Shown here: positions 1 through 5,404 of the stretch, piece after piece
How positions within the stretch are numbered: position 1 is the first letter of the stretch
Layout: every line of letters begins with the position of its first letter
Origin: an uncultured Lachnospiraceae bacterium
Lineage (GTDB): Bacteria > Bacillota > Clostridia > Lachnospirales > Lachnospiraceae
Assembly: GCA_910586015.1 (NCBI GenBank)
Contig: CAJUGJ010000001.1
Coordinates: forward strand, 1-64,000
Direction of reading: 5' to 3'
DNA length: 64,000 nt
Made by a program: the position numbers and the translations under genes
The notes under the pieces: generated by a model
What the model was told of the DNA's origin: nothing
What the model saw: only the letters and a program-made list of their open reading frames with translations
Database searches by the model: none

Positions 1-1
1 A

Positions 2-85
2 TTCACGTATGCAAAAACATCAAGACAGCTTTCCCTTGATTGTCCGATTTATTATTATTATGTAGCAGATTCCGAGATTTATTAA
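2..85 (+). CDS. C-terminal end of an upstream protein (partial, 5' cut by window)
   Basis: One frame is open from the window edge to a TAA at 83-85 and encodes 27 residues, including a tyrosine run and a final DSEIY. It stops 16 bases before the start of the next gene, with a purine-rich ribosome binding site in between. Its position just upstream of a phage lysis module suggests the end of a phage tail or baseplate protein, but that is inference from neighbours only. Too little is visible to name it. Confidence 0.35.
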   Translation, partial: FTYAKTSRQLSLDCPIYYYYVADSEIY

Positions 86-101
86 AGAAAGGAAAAGTTG
101 A

Positions 102-425
102 ATGGAAGAAGAAATCTTAGAAGAAGAAAGTTTAAATGAGGAAGAACCCATCTTATATACTCCTGAACCTACTATTTATTCTGTTTATGCGAGAGCAAAC
201 GAGAATGGTAGAGTAGTGAAAGTGTTTTCTAACTGCTTTGAGCAGCCACAGGAAGGAGATGTTTTCGTCAAAGCTGGCTCAGGCGATGAGTTTGTACACG
301 TTGGTTATTATCAACTATTAACTGGTGATTTTGTGCATAGTTATAAGATTCAGAATGGTAAAATGGTAGAATGTACTGTGAAAGAGTTGGAAGAGGAAAG
401 AACTCTAAAGCAAAACAAGAACTGA
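102..425 (+). CDS. Small acidic phage-type protein, unknown function
   Basis: A 107-residue protein with a very acidic N-terminus (about 15 of the first 30 residues are Glu), followed by a compact region with an aromatic core (YSVYARANENGRV, GYYQLLTGDF) and a charged C-terminus. The start is preceded by AAAGAAAGGAAAAG. Small proteins of this size and position, between the last tail gene and the holin, are common in Firmicutes prophages and often act as tail-fibre accessory or unknown proteins. I recognise no named family. Its placement supports a phage origin; the function is unknown. Confidence 0.6.
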   Translation: MEEEILEEESLNEEEPILYTPEPTIYSVYARANENGRVVKVFSNCFEQPQEGDVFVKAGSGDEFVHVGYYQLLTGDFVHSYKIQNGKMVECTVKELEEERTLKQNKN

Positions 426-432
426 TTTCAGA

Positions 433-461
433 TTGCGAAATTTGGAATATTGTGTTATAGT
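433..461 (+). promoter_or_regulatory. Sigma-A promoter for the small toxin mRNA
   Basis: TTGCGA at 433-438 and TATAGT at 456-461 are separated by exactly 17 bases, and TGT directly before the -10 makes it an extended -10. Transcription would begin near 468, 60 bases upstream of the small toxin gene. Confidence 0.7.
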
Positions 462-492
462 GAAAGAAGGATATCGTGTTACAAGGTGGAAG

Positions 493-519
493 CCTCCCTA
501 ACTTACCAAAGAAGGGAGG
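493..519 (+). promoter_or_regulatory. Hairpin hiding the toxin ribosome binding site
   Basis: CCTCCCT (493-499) is perfectly complementary to AGGGAGG (513-519), the ribosome binding site of the toxin gene that starts at 528. The 7-bp stem with a 13-base loop would block ribosome entry. 5' structures of this kind are typical of type I toxin mRNAs. Confidence 0.7.
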
Positions 520-527
520 TGGTGTGA

Positions 528-623
528 ATGGATACATACGAAGTATTAAGCCTGTTATTTTTAGGTGGTACGTTCCTGATTGCACTGCTTGCCTATATAG
601 ATAGGAATAACAAGCGAAAATAA
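528..623 (+). CDS. Holin-like small membrane toxin (type I toxin candidate)
   Basis: A 31-residue peptide starting MDTYEVLSLLF and ending DRNNKRK: a short polar N-terminus, one hydrophobic membrane span (about residues 7-24) and a positively charged tail. Size, the xTYEALS-like start and the basic end match the 'putative holin-like toxin' family (Hol-Tox; TxpA/BsrG-like). Members insert in the inner membrane and stop growth when over-made. A strong AGGGAGG site lies 8 bases upstream but is trapped in a hairpin. A convergent promoter and a stable hairpin downstream fit an antisense antitoxin RNA. The peptide is too short for routine gene calling. Family assignment rests on pattern recognition; toxicity is inferred. 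Confidence 0.7.
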   Translation: MDTYEVLSLLFLGGTFLIALLAYIDRNNKRK

Positions 624-710
624 ATAAGCCTGCCTTGTCACTTAGCCGAGTACAGGCAGGCTTATAGCTACACTGGAAGGCTAACCACTTTGTGGGCGAT
701 ATCCTTTGTT
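618..710 (-). ncRNA. Candidate antisense antitoxin RNA (about 90 nt)
   Basis: A minus-strand RNA starting near 710 would run through a perfect 12-bp stem (654-665 paired with 624-635) followed on the minus strand by a T-rich stretch, giving an intrinsic terminator near 618. It would cover the 3' end of the toxin mRNA just past and across the stop codon, as RatA does for TxpA. Ends are inferred from promoter and hairpin, not measured. Confidence 0.55.
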
Positions 711-716
711 ACTTTC

Positions 717-745
717 ACTATATCATAATTTTGTTAAAAATGCAA
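717..745 (-). promoter_or_regulatory. Sigma-A promoter for the antisense RNA
   Basis: On the minus strand TTGCAT (745-740) and TATAGT (722-717) are 17 bases apart. This promoter faces the toxin promoter and has the same -10 and downstream bases. Confidence 0.7.
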
Positions 746-748
746 GTA

Positions 749-781
749 AGAGAGTGTCGAAATAGGATACTCTCTTTTTTT
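749..781 (+). terminator. Intrinsic terminator directly upstream of the XhlA-like gene
   Basis: A 10-bp stem (749-758 with 766-775, one G-T pair) and a run of seven T. It would end the toxin mRNA. The ribosome binding site of the next gene begins only about 10 bases later. Confidence 0.75.
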
Positions 782-805
782 ATATCTAGGAAAGGGGGAA
801 ATGTT

Positions 806-1138
806 ATGGATACACCTATTACAAGAGCAGAACATGAAGAGTTTTGTCGGAGGATGGAAGCAGAAAATAAAAGATTAGCAGATGAAGATAAACGACAGAA
901 TCGTCGAATTGAAAAGCTCGAAGAAAATGTACTACAAATTGGGGAATTGACTACATCGGTGGAAAAGTTAGCGTCTAGTATGGAAAGTATGTTAAAAGAG
1001 CAAGAGAAACAAGGAAAACGGCTAGAAGAATTAGAAGGTCGTGATGGGGAGATGTGGCGAAAAGTGATGGGCTATATCCTATCAGCACTCATTGGAGGGA
1101 TTGTTGTATTTTTATTAGCTGCAATCGGTTTGAAATAA
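806..1138 (+). CDS. XhlA-like phage lysis-associated membrane protein
   Basis: A 110-residue protein: a long charged helical/coiled-coil region (about residues 8-80, rich in Glu, Lys, Arg) and one C-terminal membrane segment (about 88-108, YILSALIGGIVVFLLAAIGL). This layout matches the haemolysin XhlA family found next to holins in Bacillus prophages, where the protein assists host lysis. ATG at 806 is chosen because AAAGGGGG lies 8-15 bases upstream; an in-frame start further upstream (692) falls inside the antisense promoter and terminator and is rejected. The holin follows after 15 bases. Confidence 0.75.
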   Translation: MDTPITRAEHEEFCRRMEAENKRLADEDKRQNRRIEKLEENVLQIGELTTSVEKLASSMESMLKEQEKQGKRLEELEGRDGEMWRKVMGYILSALIGGIVVFLLAAIGLK

Positions 1139-1153
1139 GAAAGGGGAAAGAGA

Positions 1154-1354
1154 ATGAAGAAAAAAACAATAGTATGGCTAAAAGCAGCAGGGATTCGATC
1201 GTTGAAAACATGCTGTCAGACAGCGATTGCCACAATCGGCACAGCGGCAGCAATCGGAGAAGTCAACTGGATTATGGTAGCATCTGCATCGGGACTAGCA
1301 GGAACTTTGTCTATTTTAACAAGTATTGCAGGACTTCCAGAAGTAAAAGAATAA
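1154..1354 (+). CDS. Phage holin
   Basis: A 66-residue protein with a lysine-rich start (MKKKTIVWLK), a hydrophobic Ala/Gly/Ile-rich stretch at about 22-37, and a second one at about 38-60 (WIMVASASGLAGTLSILTS), then a short charged tail. Size, two membrane spans and position between an XhlA-like protein and an endolysin support a holin that forms membrane lesions to release the lysin. The ribosome binding site is AAAGGGGAAAG. Confidence 0.75.
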   Translation: MKKKTIVWLKAAGIRSLKTCCQTAIATIGTAAAIGEVNWIMVASASGLAGTLSILTSIAGLPEVKE

Positions 1355-1370
1355 TCAAATATAATGACAA

Positions 1371-1399
1371 AGAGGGTGCTTTTGGCACTCTCTTTTTTT
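1371..1399 (+). terminator. Terminator-like hairpin between holin and endolysin
   Basis: A 9-bp stem (1371-1379 with 1385-1393) is followed by seven T. The endolysin ribosome binding site (GGAAGGAG) starts within about 5 bases of the T-run, so this looks like an attenuator that limits lysin expression. Confidence 0.7.
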
Positions 1400-1416
1400 A
1401 TGGGAAGGAGAACGAA

Positions 1417-2139
1417 ATGGCAATTAAAAATAGTAATGGTTTATTAGTACAATTTGCAGTCAATAAGTTAGGTGTGCCCTATATCATGGGAACAAACGGG
1501 AAAGTATTTACAAAAGGAATATATAACGATTTAGTCAAGCGCAATCCTTCTAACTGGTTTACTACTGCAAGACTTCCAAGGGTGCAGTCCTGCATCGGCA
1601 TCAAGACAACGGACTGCCATGGACTAATCGAGTGGTTTATCCGAGAGCAAACGGGAAGGAATTATGATGTCACCGCAGACTCTGCCTTTCAGAGTGCAAA
1701 AGTAAAAGGTGTAATCAAAACCATTCCAGAACAGGCGGGGATCTGTGTTCGATATCAGGGCCATGTCGGGATTTATATTGGCAATGGCTATGTAGTAGAA
1801 GCGAGAGGGTTTAACTACGGCACTTGTATTACTAAACTAAAAGATCGCAACTGGACACACTGGTACAAGCACCCTAACATCCAATACATAGACAAGCAGC
1901 TTCCAGCTCCTGTTAAAGTCACGCAAGCATCGGACAAGTATAGTGTCGTTTGGTTACAGATGCAATTAAATCGACAGATTGCTGCAAAACATATTTCTGT
2001 TTCCGTTTTAACGATAGATGGCTGCTATGGAGCTAAAACGGCTGCGGCTGTGTTGGCATACTTTAAGTATAAAGGTTGGTCTACCAACTGGTCGGGAAAA
2101 CAGATCGGTAAAAATACGATTAAAGCATTGGTCAGATAG
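1417..2139 (+). CDS. NlpC/P60-type endolysin
   Basis: A 240-residue peptidoglycan hydrolase. The N-terminal half has the NlpC/P60 signature: the catalytic cysteine in TTDCHGLIEWF (about residue 70) and the histidine in GHVGIYIGNGYVVEA (about 112), in a cysteine-peptidase fold that cuts peptide stems. The C-terminal part (about 175-240, with TIDGCYGAKTAAAV) looks like a peptidoglycan-binding domain. ATG at 1417 is chosen for GGAAGGAG just upstream; the reading frame is open much further upstream but overlaps the holin. There is no signal peptide, as expected for holin-dependent export. Confidence 0.85.
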   Translation: MAIKNSNGLLVQFAVNKLGVPYIMGTNGKVFTKGIYNDLVKRNPSNWFTTARLPRVQSCIGIKTTDCHGLIEWFIREQTGRNYDVTADSAFQSAKVKGVIKTIPEQAGICVRYQGHVGIYIGNGYVVEARGFNYGTCITKLKDRNWTHWYKHPNIQYIDKQLPAPVKVTQASDKYSVVWLQMQLNRQIAAKHISVSVLTIDGCYGAKTAAAVLAYFKYKGWSTNWSGKQIGKNTIKALVR

Positions 2140-2161
2140 GAGCTATATTATTTATCTTTTT

Positions 2162-2212
2162 GCTAAATTTTTGTTAGCATATTGTCACTACCTCCATAAT
2201 TGGGGGCAGTGA
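2162..2212 (+). terminator. Two adjacent hairpins after the endolysin (weak terminator candidate)
   Basis: GCTAA/TTAGC (2162-2178) and a 10-bp imperfect stem (2185-2195 with 2202-2212) follow the endolysin. Neither has a classical T-run on the + strand, so terminator function is tentative. Confidence 0.35.
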
Positions 2213-2282
2213 TTAAAAAACAGCATTAAAAAACAAAAATAAAATCACGCCTTTTATAGAAATATAATGATTAAAATTTAGT

Positions 2283-2564
2283 TTATTCTTGAAATAAATC
2301 TGAGTGTGTTCCTGTGTCAATAAGTGTCAATGTCAATATATCTTCTTCAATCAAATAAATTAATAGCCAGTCTGGTTGTATATGACATTCTCTAAATCCG
2401 TTCCATCTTCCTTTTAATTCATGATCTTTATACTTTGTATCTAGTGGTATTCTTGTCTTTATTTTCTCTACAATATCCTCTAGTAAAGATATATCAAAAC
2501 CTCGTTTTACTGCAAGCCTTAAACTTCGTTTGAATTTATTGGAATATTTAACATTCAGTTTCAT
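2283..2564 (-). CDS. yafQ: YafQ/RelE-family mRNA interferase toxin
   Basis: A 93-residue basic protein with the RelE-superfamily layout: N-terminal helix (YSNKFKRSLRLAVKRG), then the YafQ-type core DHELKG-W-GFRECHIQPDWLLIY and the end LTLIDTGTHSDLF. The conserved HxLxG, ECHI-PDWLLIY and GTHSDLF blocks include the catalytic His/Asp/His residues typical of YafQ, a ribosome-dependent endoribonuclease. The start overlaps the end of the antitoxin gene by 17 bases, giving the usual antitoxin-first, coupled operon. It may be a stability module of the adjacent phage or mobile DNA. Confidence 0.88.
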   Translation of the reverse strand: MKLNVKYSNKFKRSLRLAVKRGFDISLLEDIVEKIKTRIPLDTKYKDHELKGRWNGFRECHIQPDWLLIYLIEEDILTLTLIDTGTHSDLFQE

Positions 2565-2835
2565 CTTCCAGTATCTCCTTAAACATTTGTTTCACATCTG
2601 TATATCCTTTCACATTTGGATCATGACTGATTCGCTTTGCCTCTTCCATTGCTTCTATCACTTCTGGCTTAAACTTTGGATATTTAACATCAAATGGAAT
2701 ACCATTTTGTAAAACAACTTGTTTCAGAAACATGTTAATAGCATCTGATAAATTCAAACCCAAACCCTCTAAAAGTTCTACAGCCTGCTTTTTAGTTGTT
2801 TCATCGATGCGTACCTGAGTGGATATAGTTGCCAT
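2548..2835 (-). CDS. dinJ: RelB/DinJ-family antitoxin
   Basis: A 95-residue protein (counted from ATG 2835) with an N-terminal ribbon-helix-helix DNA-binding motif (TISTQVRIDETTKKQAVELLEGLGLNLSDAINMFLKQV) typical of DinJ, and a C-terminal acidic toxin-wrapping tail. It neutralises the YafQ partner and represses their shared promoter. AAGGAG lies upstream; GTG at 2838 directly before the ATG is also possible. The promoter at 2859-2887 lies immediately upstream. Confidence 0.88.
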   Translation of the reverse strand: MATISTQVRIDETTKKQAVELLEGLGLNLSDAINMFLKQVVLQNGIPFDVKYPKFKPEVIEAMEEAKRISHDPNVKGYTDVKQMFKEILEDETEC

Positions 2836-2858
2836 CACAAATCACTCCTTTTTTCTTT

Positions 2859-2887
2859 ATTTTAACACAATATGTTTACAATGTCAA
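2859..2887 (-). promoter_or_regulatory. Sigma-A promoter of the dinJ-yafQ operon
   Basis: TTGACA (2887-2882) and TAAAAT (2864-2859) on the minus strand with a 17-base spacer. The spacer contains repeated ACAT(A)TTGT blocks, a plausible antitoxin operator. Confidence 0.75.
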
Positions 2888-3203
2888 TTAATTATTAAAT
2901 ATTAATCAAATAAACAGTCTGTAAATAAAAAAAGCGAACCTATAGTGATCATAAAAGAAACGAAAATATAGAATTTATTACGTTTAAAAAATTTTATTAG
3001 CTAATACATAAAGAAACGGAATGCCTGTATAAAAATTGGGTTGGGGAAATTAGAGGAAGTGGCTAAAACAATAACATTTACACTAATAACAAAAGTAAAA
3101 TAGTAGAAGATATTCTTTATTTTCATGAATTTTTCAACCTTTTAATCTCAGGTAGTAAGAAAACGCCAAAAAGATATCTACTATAATACAAAATCGAATA
3201 AAC
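2888..3203. other. Gene-free AT-rich stretch
   Basis: I see no credible gene, RNA fold or repeat here beyond the dinJ promoter at its left edge. It is very AT-rich and may hold decayed mobile DNA. Confidence 0.5.
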
Positions 3204-3425
3204 TTACTCATCTTCTTTCTTACCATCAAAAATAATACCAGAGAAATTAGAAATGGCATTTTTGATAAAGTTACATGTACTTAAACCTAACTTTTGGGCA
3301 TAAGCCTGTACAAGTTCCCGTTCTTCCTTTGTCATTCTAACTTTTATTTCACAAAATTTCTCCATATATTTTTTCTGAGCTTTTATTTCTGCTGCTGTTT
3401 TTGACTTTTTAATAGGCTCTGCCAT
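3204..3425 (-). CDS. Small ribbon-helix-helix (MobC/CopG-like) protein
   Basis: A 73-residue protein: a lysine-rich N-terminus, then a beta strand FCEIKVRMT followed by two helices KEERELVQAYAQKLGL and STCNFIKNAIS. The strand-helix-helix order is the ribbon-helix-helix fold; the T/S-x-x-x-F-I-K-x-A-I pattern resembles MobC mobilisation proteins and CopG-type repressors. It is preceded by AAGGGAG. Its promoter overlaps one copy of a palindromic site that occurs three times upstream, which suggests autoregulation. No relaxase is visible nearby, so a repressor role is favoured over a mobilisation role; this is inference. Confidence 0.7.
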   Translation of the reverse strand: MAEPIKKSKTAAEIKAQKKYMEKFCEIKVRMTKEERELVQAYAQKLGLSTCNFIKNAISNFSGIIFDGKKEDE

Positions 3426-3478
3426 TATAAAATCTCCCTTCTATAATATAAAAATAGATTATTTTTTATGATACGAAT

Positions 3479-3507
3479 AGTATAACATAGGGATAAATCT
3501 ACGACTA
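3479..3507 (-). promoter_or_regulatory. Promoter of the ribbon-helix-helix gene
   Basis: On the minus strand TAGTCG (3507-3502) and TATACT (3484-3479), 17 bases apart with TGT before the -10. The -35 lies inside the first palindromic operator. Confidence 0.55.
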
Positions 3508-3574
3508 GATAAAAAATATACAAATATCTAGTCGTAGATTTGTGCAATTTGTCAATAGACATCTAGGACTAGAT
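3497..3574. promoter_or_regulatory. Three palindromic operator copies between divergent promoters
   Basis: ATCTACGACTAGAT (3497-3510), ATCTAGTCGTAGAT (3526-3539) and ATCTAGGACTAGAT (3561-3574) share ATCTA and TAGAT arms. The first two form a perfect 17-bp inverted repeat (3495-3511 with 3525-3541). Copy 1 covers the -35 of the leftward promoter and copy 3 fills the spacer of the rightward promoter, so one bound protein could shut both. Confidence 0.75.
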
Positions 3575-3584
3575 ATGCTATACT
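3556..3584 (+). promoter_or_regulatory. Rightward promoter for the structured RNA
   Basis: TAGACA (3556-3561) and TATACT (3579-3584) with a 17-base spacer that contains operator copy 3. Transcription would start near 3591, at the foot of the folded RNA. Confidence 0.6.
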
Positions 3585-3590
3585 TATATC

Positions 3591-3716
3591 AAGATAAAGG
3601 TAAGGCAATCGCAAGAGCCGAAAGTCTTAAAGCTAAGAACAATATACCTGTGAGGAGGAACCCACAACGAGGCGAACAATAGACAGGAAGATTACTTAGC
3701 CGATAGCCTTACCTTA
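3591..3716 (+). ncRNA. Candidate structured RNA, class not recognised
   Basis: The ends pair in a perfect 10-bp stem (3597-3606 with 3706-3715), then after one A-A mismatch a 4-bp stem (3608-3611 with 3701-3704). Inside, a small hairpin (3613-3616 with 3625-3628) and a 6-bp stem (3632-3637 with 3695-3700) form a three-way junction. The distal part can form either a hairpin (3649-3655 with 3661-3666) or a 5-bp stem (3647-3651 with 3683-3687), which exclude each other. It starts right at a predicted promoter and is followed by a small gene. It matches no riboswitch or ribozyme consensus I know; it could also be a replication or transfer origin. Confidence 0.5.
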
Positions 3717-3760
3717 TATTTTAAAGGAAAGCTTGATAATAAGAAAGGGTAGTAGACCAA

Positions 3761-3991
3761 ATGACAATCGAAACAATTAAAAGATATCTGAAAAATCAAA
3801 TAACAGATAGTTGGTATTATCATAGTAAAATTGATTATAGGATAGAGGGAAAGTTTTTAAATGCTGAAATCATTGGAAAAGATCTGAAAATTGTTTGGAA
3901 CGAAATGGGAAAACAATTAGAAATGATGATTACCTATTTTACAGAATATACCCTAGAGCAGCTTTATACGATCTGGATGGAGATGGCATAA
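3761..3991 (+). CDS. Small protein of unknown function downstream of the structured RNA
   Basis: A 76-residue protein beginning MTIETIKRYLKNQI and ending LYTIWMEMA, with AAAGGG upstream. It has no membrane segment and no motif I recognise. The end may not be natural: in another frame the same DNA encodes ALYDLDGDGIKEF, a motif common in clostridial extracytoplasmic proteins, so the gene may be the front of a frameshifted or fused reading frame. It is the only gene placed to be controlled by the operator/RNA region upstream. Confidence 0.45.
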   Translation: MTIETIKRYLKNQITDSWYYHSKIDYRIEGKFLNAEIIGKDLKIVWNEMGKQLEMMITYFTEYTLEQLYTIWMEMA

Positions 3992-4044
3992 AGGAATTTA
4001 GGGAGAACAATGATAGGAACTATCTTCTTTTCCTTTATGAAGTG
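3955..4044 (+). pseudogene. Fragment with DLDGDG motif (frameshifted remnant)
   Basis: This frame encodes PRAALYDLDGDGIKEF, the typical calcium-loop-like xALYDxDGDGxxEL motif of Firmicute secreted and lipoproteins, but has no proper start and runs into unrelated sequence. It overlaps the end of the preceding gene in another frame. Most likely a broken gene remnant. Confidence 0.4.
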
Positions 4045-4086
4045 GGACAGCCTATAAAAAACAGTGTACGAATGATCTCAAAATTA

Positions 4087-4109
4087 GGCAGGAAAATATC
4101 CTGCCTTTT
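4087..4109 (+). terminator. Intrinsic terminator
   Basis: GGCAGGA (4087-4093) pairs with TCCTGCC (4099-4105) and is followed by TTTTATATATTTT. Confidence 0.7.
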
Positions 4110-4499
4110 ATATATTTTGTTAGGATTGTAGTAGCTTTTTGTACATTATATAGGATGCAATATAATAAAACACTAATAACAAGTTAATAACAACATGACG
4201 TTGAAAGCCCTTATTTTATGCCAAAAATAATTATGATTTTTTAATATCCTCTTAAATTTTTTATACAAAACAAAAAGAAGTCATGGAGCTGTAAGTTACA
4301 GACCATGACTTCTTTTTCCATCTTATGTTGCTCTCGGACATCCAACCTATGTATCTTTTGTATTTTTTACTATCTTGTTTGTTACGCATCTTATCCGATT
4401 TTGTCTTTAGGTTTGTTATTGGAACATCTATAGGATATCATAGATATTCTAAAAGATCTAGCTGTAAATTCTGACAAAGCTGGAAAACAGTACATTTAA
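4110..4499. other. Gene-free stretch apart from one terminator
   Basis: AT-rich and without a supportable gene on either strand. The only clear element is the bidirectional terminator at 4272-4317. Confidence 0.5.
4272..4317. terminator. Bidirectional terminator
   Basis: A 15-bp perfect stem (4272-4286 with 4303-4317), extended by a 5-bp inner stem (4289-4293 with 4297-4301). It has T-runs on both strands, so it can end the leftward phosphatase transcript and anything coming from the left. Confidence 0.8.
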
Positions 4500-5150
4500 T
4501 TAAATTTTTGCAAGAAGTTGTCTTAATTCTTTTGGAGAATCGATCACATAATCTGCATGATGTTCTTCTAAGTATGTGCGTCCACGAAAACCCCATGCTA
4601 CACCAATACAAGGAATATTTGCATTTTTAGCTGTTTGGATATCCACTTCAGAATCCCCTACATAAATACAAGAAGAAATAGGAAGATGAAGTTGTTTTGC
4701 CGCAGTAAATACACAGCTTGGATTTGGTTTTTTTGCATCCTGTGGAGTACCAATAGCGACAGAAATAAATTTCTTAAAAAATAGTTCATTTAATTTGCAA
4801 ACTGCAGCATCTAACTTATTTGATACAACTGCTAAATAATATCCATCTGCATGTAATTCAGAAAGAGACGATAAAATTCCATCATAGGGTTTAGTGGTAT
4901 CATACATATGCTGCATATAATGACTACGAAATAGTAAAAGACAATGTTCATATTCTACTTGGGTAAGATTAGGAGGAACAGCTCGTTCTATTAATTTAGC
5001 AACTCCATTCCCAACAAAATTTTGGATTTCTAAAAGGGTACGAATAGGATAACCACAAGTTGAAAGAGCATGGTTGACACTATTTGTTAAATCTTGTAAA
5101 GTATCTAATAAAGTACCATCTAAATCAAAAATTATACCTGAATAGTTCAT
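4500..5150 (-). CDS. HAD-family phosphatase (phosphoglycolate phosphatase-like)
   Basis: A 216-residue HAD subfamily IA hydrolase. Motif I is FDLDGTLLDT near the N-terminus (nucleophile Asp), motif II is VVSNK, motif III the lysine in DAKKPNPS, and motif IV is YVGDSEVDIQTAKNA. The helical cap lies between motifs I and II. This is the Gph/PGP-type pattern; the substrate cannot be read from sequence (phosphoglycolate, pyrophosphate or another small phosphate ester). ATG at 5150 is preferred because GGAGAA lies 4 bases upstream; an in-frame GTG-type start at 5189 would add 13 residues without similarity. It is a single-gene transcript with its own promoter. Confidence 0.85.
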   Translation of the reverse strand: MNYSGIIFDLDGTLLDTLQDLTNSVNHALSTCGYPIRTLLEIQNFVGNGVAKLIERAVPPNLTQVEYEHCLLLFRSHYMQHMYDTTKPYDGILSSLSELHADGYYLAVVSNKLDAAVCKLNELFFKKFISVAIGTPQDAKKPNPSCVFTAAKQLHLPISSCIYVGDSEVDIQTAKNANIPCIGVAWGFRGRTYLEEHHADYVIDSPKELRQLLAKI

Positions 5151-5212
5151 TTTATTCTCCATTTCTGTGTCTTTATTTTTAACACACAAATTTCATTTTT
5201 ATATGCAGGTCT

Positions 5213-5241
5213 ATTATAATAAGTATATTTTGATTTGGCAA
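5213..5241 (-). promoter_or_regulatory. Sigma-A promoter of the HAD phosphatase gene
   Basis: On the minus strand TTGCCA (5241-5236) and TATAAT (5218-5213) with a 17-base spacer. Confidence 0.8.
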
Positions 5242-5267
5242 GAAATAAATGAATATATAGAATTCAC

Positions 5268-5296
5268 TTTCTAAAATGAATCAGGTATGCTATAAT
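5268..5296 (+). promoter_or_regulatory. Extended -10 promoter upstream of the aldo/keto reductase
   Basis: TGCTATAAT at 5288-5296 is a consensus extended -10; the -35 (TTTCTA at 5268) is poor. The leader is about 100 bases long and contains an extra GGAGG at 5371-5375. Confidence 0.55.
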
Positions 5297-5404
5297 ACTA
5301 TTAAAATTGGTTGTTTACTACAAATTGGTCATACACTAGAATGTAAGATAAGATGAAAACGACTGTTAATGGAGGAACAACAATAAAATAAAGAGGAGGC
5401 AAGA

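Larger units (their letters stand above)
456..722. repeat. Inverted repeat: toxin and antitoxin promoters with copied 5' regions
   Basis: 456-498 read on + and 722-675 read on - are near copies: both start TATAGTGAAAG, then share AAGGATATCG, then ACAA-GTGG and AGCCT-CC blocks, with a 5-base insertion in the - arm. Two RNAs facing each other would therefore have near-identical 5' ends. The toxin gene sits between the arms. Confidence 0.75.

Noticed and set aside
692..805. In-frame upstream extension of the XhlA-like gene
   Set aside because: It would span the antisense promoter and an intrinsic terminator; the strong binding site at 791 fits the start at 806.
1054..1416. Long N-terminal extension of the endolysin
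   Set aside because: It overlaps the XhlA and holin genes in another frame and has no similarity; the binding site at 1403-1410 fixes the start.
3600..3720. Hammerhead or other small self-cleaving ribozyme in the structured RNA
   Set aside because: The required CUGAUGA and GAAA pairing order is not present; CUGUGAGGAG does not match the hammerhead core.
5300..5404. Folate or other riboswitch ahead of the reductase-fhs operon
   Set aside because: No recognisable aptamer consensus or stable multi-stem fold was found in the leader.
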